From assembly GCA_000149265.1 (NCBI GenBank), contig CH003028.1:818446-882445 (forward strand): a DNA stretch of 64,000 nucleotides, read 5' to 3'. The translations under genes and the position numbers were made by a program. The notes beneath the pieces are model-generated. The model saw only the letters and a list, made by a program, of their open reading frames with translations. It was not told the origin of the DNA and made no database searches. Below, one piece after another: positions 59,601 to 64,000 of the stretch (position 1 is the first letter of the stretch; the number at the start of each line of letters is the position of its first letter). Origin of the DNA: Ciona savignyi (Eukaryota > Chordata > Ascidiacea > Phlebobranchia > Cionidae).

Positions 59601-62600
59601 TACTGGAGGTGAAGTGAGAGAAAGAAGGAAAAAGGAAATAAGAGAGAAGTATTGAAAAAAGGAGAAACACTGCACACAGAACCATGGTTAGTTATTACAA
59701 TTAAGAGAAAGATTAGTCTGAAGAATAAAAAAAATGAAAATTTTGTCTATGGATAAAATGCATTGGTTTGTAGGATTATTCTTTTTTTCATATATTATAC
59801 TTAAAAAAGGGAAGTTTTACTTAAAAATAGCATACTCTATTCAGCTAGACCAGTGGTTCCCCACAGGGGGGCTATGACACTCTTATGTGCCTTTTTTTAT
59901 TACTAATGGGAAGATGTTGTGCAACACTTTGGCATAAAAGCATGTTGGCGAAATTGCTTAAGGTTTTCAACCATGCTGCAAACTATGTATCTTATCAGTA
60001 GGGTGTCGTAACTAACTTTATTGGTGCCATGCTTAAAATGTTAAAATGTGATTAATAAAATAGTTACAAATTTAAACAAAAATTGAAATGAGGGGATTTT
60101 TGAGATTGGGTAAAACGACTTTTTTATTTCCATTTTTAAGACAACACAGTTTAATGGAAGTAATTTTTTTTATTTTGAAGTAAATTAGTAAACACATAAA
60201 ACTTGAAGAAAGAAATTGGACCCTGAATTTATAAAGAAAAAATTGGGCCCTGAAAAATAAAGAAAATTTTGGAAAGTAACTGCAACGTTAAGTTAACATT
60301 CCAAGCAGGAAAAATATGAAGATTTCCTAACAAACAAGAACAACAAATGTACTTACGCTGGTGGCAGTTGGTGCAGTCACAGGAGCTGCCAAGTGGCACG
60401 CAGTGACCAGGTGGACACATCTTAGCATTGGGACCACAATCTGTTAAATAATTGACTTAGTAACGTAGTGCATGAATTTGTAAGATATAGTAATAAAAAA
60501 TAATTACATTTTTATACATTGTTTTTTTAAATGTTTCGGAATGTAAATTTATTCCATCAATATGAAACGGAATATAGTAACGACAACAAATTTTGCCTTT
60601 GTTAAGGTTTAAACAAACTTATAACTTAACTTGGCAGTGTAATATAAGTAATTCAGTAACTGACAAAAAACATATCCTGTAGAAAAAACAAAGTAAAGGA
60701 AACTGCAGAGTAACGACCTAAATTTAAACTTGCTAATCGTTCAACGAGCGTTGATTGTAAAGAACGGAGTATTGGACGTACCACAATTCAATTCATCACT
60801 TCTGGAATGGCAATCGGGGGTTCCGTCGCAAACCTTAGATCGATCAATGCATTGCACGAACACTTGAGCGAGGTCATGAAGAAGGTTTTTGGGGAGAATG
60901 TCACCTGTGGAGGGGGATGGGGTTTTGGTTATAACTGTAGGGAATAAATTACCCATATTATTGTAAGGAATGATATTATAATAATTAAAAAGTTACAATT
61001 GTAAAGAATAATATTGAGATAATTGAAAGTAATTATAGTAAGGAATGATATAATAAAAATTAAAAGTAATTATTGCAAGAATTGATATAATAAAAATTAA
61101 AATTGTAAGGAATGATATAGAATCATGTTCTCTTGTTATCACCATTGCAAAGCAACACCAGTATACACTGGTATGAAACTTCAAAGACGCCCAACACCCA
61201 ACCACACGAATTTAAACTAGCATAACACGTTTTAAACGCGGCAATAACACCCAACCCACCAAAATACAGCAGCGAAAACCTCAAAGAATGCCAAACACTT
61301 CTCAATACCAATATACACCCACATAGATCCACAACTGTAGAAAACACCATCAAGACCCCCAACACACCAATATATACCAGAACAACCCACAAAAAAATTA
61401 CCAAACCCCTACATCGCCAACATACAGCGTGAAAGAACCTAAAAGGTTAAAAACACACCAAACCCGCCAAAATACACCAGCAAAACCCCTAAAGAATGCC
61501 AAACACTTCAGGACACCATGAACACCCACATAAACCCCACGGAAGGTTAAAAACACCCCAAACGCACTAAAATACATCAGCAAAACCCGGAAAGAAAGAA
61601 AAACACTTAAAGACACCTTGTACACCCACATAAACCCCTCGGAAGGTAGAAAACCCCCCCCAACCCACCTGGTTTGCATTCGATCTGATTCTCCTTGCAG
61701 GGTGAACCATTGGGGTGGCAAGTGAGCTCGTCAGAACCATCCTTGCAATCCTCAGCCCCATCACACACCCACTCCAGGTGGATACACGTGGACGTGCTCT
61801 TGCAGCGGAACTGGTCGGGGTTGCATGTAACCGGTTTGCCTGCAGTGGGAATATATATTTAGATTTCTAATGATAATGTCAGGATTTGAAAGATTATAAT
61901 GCCACAAGGAAGGTAAGTTCAGGCAATAAATATATTTTTTGCTGTGTAATGAACTGAGATATAAATTTACCCCCATTACACCCTTATTAAATCACTTCTT
62001 ATGAACCCACATATAATTCACCCCCTAATGCACATCCAAATGAATTCACCACCAATAACTGACCCCCACCTTATACATTATACCCACACAAAAAATGTAT
62101 CCCCATTAAATTCACCCCCAATGAACCCCCCATTAAATTCACCCCCAATGAACCCCCCATTAAATTCACCCCAATGAACCCCCCATTAAATTCACCCCCA
62201 ATGAACCCCCCATTAAATTCACCCCCAATGAACCCCCCATTAAATTCACCCCAATGAACCCCCCATTAAATTCACCCCCAATGAACCCCCCATTAAATTC
62301 ACCCCCAATGAACCGCCCATTAAATTTACCCCCAATGAACCCCCCATTAAATTTACCCCAATGAACCCCCCATTAAATTCACCCCCAATAAACCCCATAT
62401 AAATACACCCCCATGAACCCTATATGAATTCACCCCAAATACAAGTTCACCCCCTTTAAATTCACCCCCAAGGAACCCCTATACAAATTCATGAACCCAC
62501 CACACTTGGAGTCCTCGATAACAGCGAGATGGGTGGGGCACGAACAGCGGGTGATCCCATTGTCCTCCGGCACACAAATATGTGAGCAGCCCCCGTTGTC

Positions 62601-63300
62601 AGTCGAACATGGGTGATTCACTGCAAACGTGGAATGGGTTAGGGGGTCACATTTAAATGTTTCCTAATGTCTCATCGACGGTAAACTACCAACAACTAAC
62701 CTCGGTCCCCGAAGTAGATTTGCTTCGCAGACGCGATCGCTTTCAAGTTGCGAACTCGACTTTGTATGGTTCGTCGATTTGACCCGTCCAATTTATTCGC
62801 TCCAGCGATAACCCCACCATCCACCTGTGATGTCATAATGGGGTGTGACAACTCATAATGGTATAACAGCAATGTGATGAATCATGATATTTTTTAATTT
62901 AAAGATGGGATATATAAATAATAAAACAAACTAAAAAATCTAATATTTTAATATATGTTTTTGATAAATAGTTTGTTTGGTTTTGAAGAAAAATATGAAT
63001 CCGTGTCAGACCTAACTTTACACTTAGACAACAAAAAGTTTTGTTTAGAGGCTGATATAACCTTCTGGTACCACAAACTTTTTGTTTATTCTACTCCGCT
63101 TCTCGAAGACCCTCAACTCAACCTATTCCACATAAAGTTGTCCACAACAAATCACCTGCGAATCGACCCAATAAATGGAGTCTCCAAACACTGCGAGTCC
63201 GACAGGTTGGTTGATGCTCGTTTCGATCAGCGTGCTACGATGACTGCCGTCCACGTTTGACCATTCTATCACTGCCCGGTACGGGTCGGCCCAGTATAAC
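56601..63300 (-). CDS. LRP5/6: LRP5/6 (Arrow) Wnt co-receptor, C-terminal part
   Basis: A single-pass plasma-membrane Wnt co-receptor. Exons (minus): 63156..63300, 62701..62824, 62501..62620, 61669..61839, 60782..60904, 60357..60440, 58910..59031, 58022..58360, 57661..57779, 56601..57270; phases close to 671 codons, with the N-terminus beyond the right edge. Seen in order: YWTD-propeller repeats (LYWADPY, IYWVDSQ), EGF ([20 protein letters not shown]), LDLR-A1 (CNPDQFRCK...[16 protein letters not shown]), LDLR-A2 ([20 protein letters not shown]), a degenerate LDLR-A3 without the acidic calcium cage, a membrane helix ([20 protein letters not shown]), and a tail with [45 protein letters not shown] and terminal [11 protein letters not shown]. 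These five motifs are the phosphorylation sites (CK1/GSK3) that recruit Axin. A Glu/Asp-rich stretch between the third and fourth motifs is unusual. Whether it is orthologous to LRP5 or LRP6 cannot be said; a single pre-duplication gene is expected. Confidence 0.96.
57837..57920. repeat. 21-bp tandem repeat, about 4 units
   Basis: Units of tgaaattaaattgaactttg plus one base, in the LRP5/6 intron between 57780 and 58021. Confidence 0.9.
58441..58706. repeat. 24-bp minisatellite, about 11 units
   Basis: Units of tgacatcacagaaataatca plus four bases in the intron after the membrane-helix exon. Each unit carries TGACATCA, one base from the cAMP-response palindrome. Both strands stay open because 24 is a multiple of three, but no start or splice context makes this coding. 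Confidence 0.95.
59035..59345. repeat. Degenerate repeat of about 21 bp
   Basis: Repeated gcggacatagaaacattata and variants begin directly at the acceptor of the LRP5/6 membrane-helix exon (58910..59031) and occupy its upstream intron. On the minus strand this gives a T-rich tract (tttctatgtcc). Confidence 0.88.
59460..59602 (-). CDS. Candidate alternative terminal exon within LRP5/6
   Basis: On the minus strand a long, strong pyrimidine tract (cttctttctctcacttcacc) and tccag acceptor precede 46 open codons and a TAA, with no good donor. The entry phase is 1, the same as that of the membrane-helix exon it would replace. The peptide reads [20 protein letters not shown], then [20 protein letters not shown] and ALRDFF: charged, helical, no membrane segment. 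Joined to exon 60357..60440 it would give a receptor that ends before the membrane. Alternatively it is the last exon of an unrelated nested gene. I do not recognise the peptide. Confidence 0.35.
60960..61120. repeat. Degenerate AT-rich tandem repeat
   Basis: Four to five units built of ttgtaaggaatgatataata and aaaattaaaagtaattat blocks in an LRP5/6 intron. Confidence 0.75.
61195..61665. repeat. CA-rich tandem repeat with a period near 100 bp
   Basis: Blocks caaaacccctaaagaatgcc, aaacacttcaggacacc and cacccacataaaccc recur about every 100 bases (61481 and 61581 start equivalent units). The last unit runs into the donor region of the LDLR-A1 exon (61669..61839). Confidence 0.8.
62101..62395. 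repeat. 25/26-bp C-rich minisatellite, about 11 units
   Basis: Units of ccccattaaattcaccccca plus aatgaacc, in the intron between the EGF and LDLR-A1 exons. The minus strand, which is the transcribed sense of LRP5/6, therefore has runs of five to six G every ten or so bases. Confidence 0.95.
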
Positions 63301-63301
63301 C

Positions 63302-63520
63302 TGGTCGGTGGGGGAGAGGATTGGGGTTAAGGATTAATATTTGGAATTAAAGAAAACGATTCTTAATGTTACACTGTGTATTGATTGGTTTACAATTTCC
63401 TATTAAAAATGTACTGAAAAAAATAACCCGGGACGGTGGGGGAGAGGAAAGGATTAATATTTGGAACTAGCGAAAAAGATTCTTAATGTAACACTGTGTA
63501 TTGATTGGTTTACAATTGTG
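63302..63520. repeat. Tandem duplication of about 130 bp
   Basis: Two copies of ggtgggggagaggattgggg-like start, aaggattaatatttggaa, gattcttaatg and acactgtgtattgattggtt, beginning near 63302 and 63432. The rest of the window to 64000 shows no exon I can support; the next upstream LRP5/6 exon lies beyond the edge. Confidence 0.8.
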
Positions 63521-64000
63521 AACACAAATGAAGAAATAGGAAAAGGTGTTTTAATTAGTGTATTACTAAATCTCCGTAATATGATTAAAAAGAGTCGCCT
63601 TAGTGGTTTTTGTGCTATACAAAACAATTGATTTAAGGTATATGAAGGCGGAAAATCTTTTATTTTGTTTAGGGTTTTTTGACTGATTATTGATTTGGAA
63701 TGTTTTTATCAAAAAAATTTTGGATTTTGATGGTTTACAATATTAAAAACAATTTTGGCACTGCATATTTTGATTTTTATAAAATGCATATGATAAAAAT
63801 TAAACTTTAAATAGAGGCCTCTGGCAAGATGGTATATAAGAATTGTGTTGGTTTTACAATATTTGTCCAGGTTGTTTCACAAATTCAAAGCAAAATGCAA
63901 AGAAATAAAATATTCTAGGCAAATTCTTTAAACAGGATATCCAAATCAATGCAAGCATTATCCAACAAATGGCGCAATGGTTATAAAACAACACCGACCT

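Overview
This is a eukaryotic, AT-rich, intron-rich window. It reads as invertebrate chordate DNA, most likely an ascidian of the genus Ciona. The genus is an inference from gene style, compact introns, vertebrate-like protein matches and abundant short tRNA-derived SINEs; it has not been checked against a database. There is one assembly gap (32518-33038).

Genes, left to right. (1) 1-858, plus strand: last two exons of RFC5, a clamp-loader subunit. (2) 7211-11472, plus: a complete five-exon gene of 472 codons that joins a probable RUN domain, a PDZ domain and a C-terminal PTB/PID domain. I cannot name it. (3) 22789-13091, minus: TMEM134, seven coding exons found and the last one missing. (4) 40940-29690, minus: RECQL (RecQ1 helicase), with part of the helicase core lost in the gap. 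(5) 53504-43408, minus: TBC1D5, a Rab GTPase-activating protein, 14 exons and 503 codons. (6) right edge to 56601, minus: the C-terminal 671 codons of LRP5/6, the Wnt co-receptor, from the last YWTD repeats through EGF, LDLR-A repeats, membrane helix and PPPSP tail. Exon models were built by reading splice sites and checking that the phases add up.

Mobile DNA is the other theme. A 3.37-kb foldback transposon (25283-28656) has a perfect 8-bp target duplication, and its inverted arms are built of 60-bp tandem repeats. A second element (24244-25138) has perfectly matching 59-bp inverted ends. Three copies of a TTAA-flanked, piggyBac-like element sit in two RECQL introns. One copy is inserted inside another, and a third is interrupted by a 701-bp element with a 9-bp target duplication that carries a decayed tRNA-Asp. 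About a dozen copies of one tRNA-derived SINE family (tail of TATCC repeats) and two or three of a second family are scattered between and within genes. Minisatellites are frequent in the introns, especially in LRP5/6.

The six genes share no obvious pathway, though TBC1D5 (retromer/Rab7) and LRP5/6 (membrane receptor) both touch endosomal traffic. The most notable observations are the foldback element, the GC-AG intron whose donor site has been copied into a minisatellite, the unnamed RUN-PDZ-PTB protein, and a candidate alternative last exon that would make a membrane-free LRP5/6.
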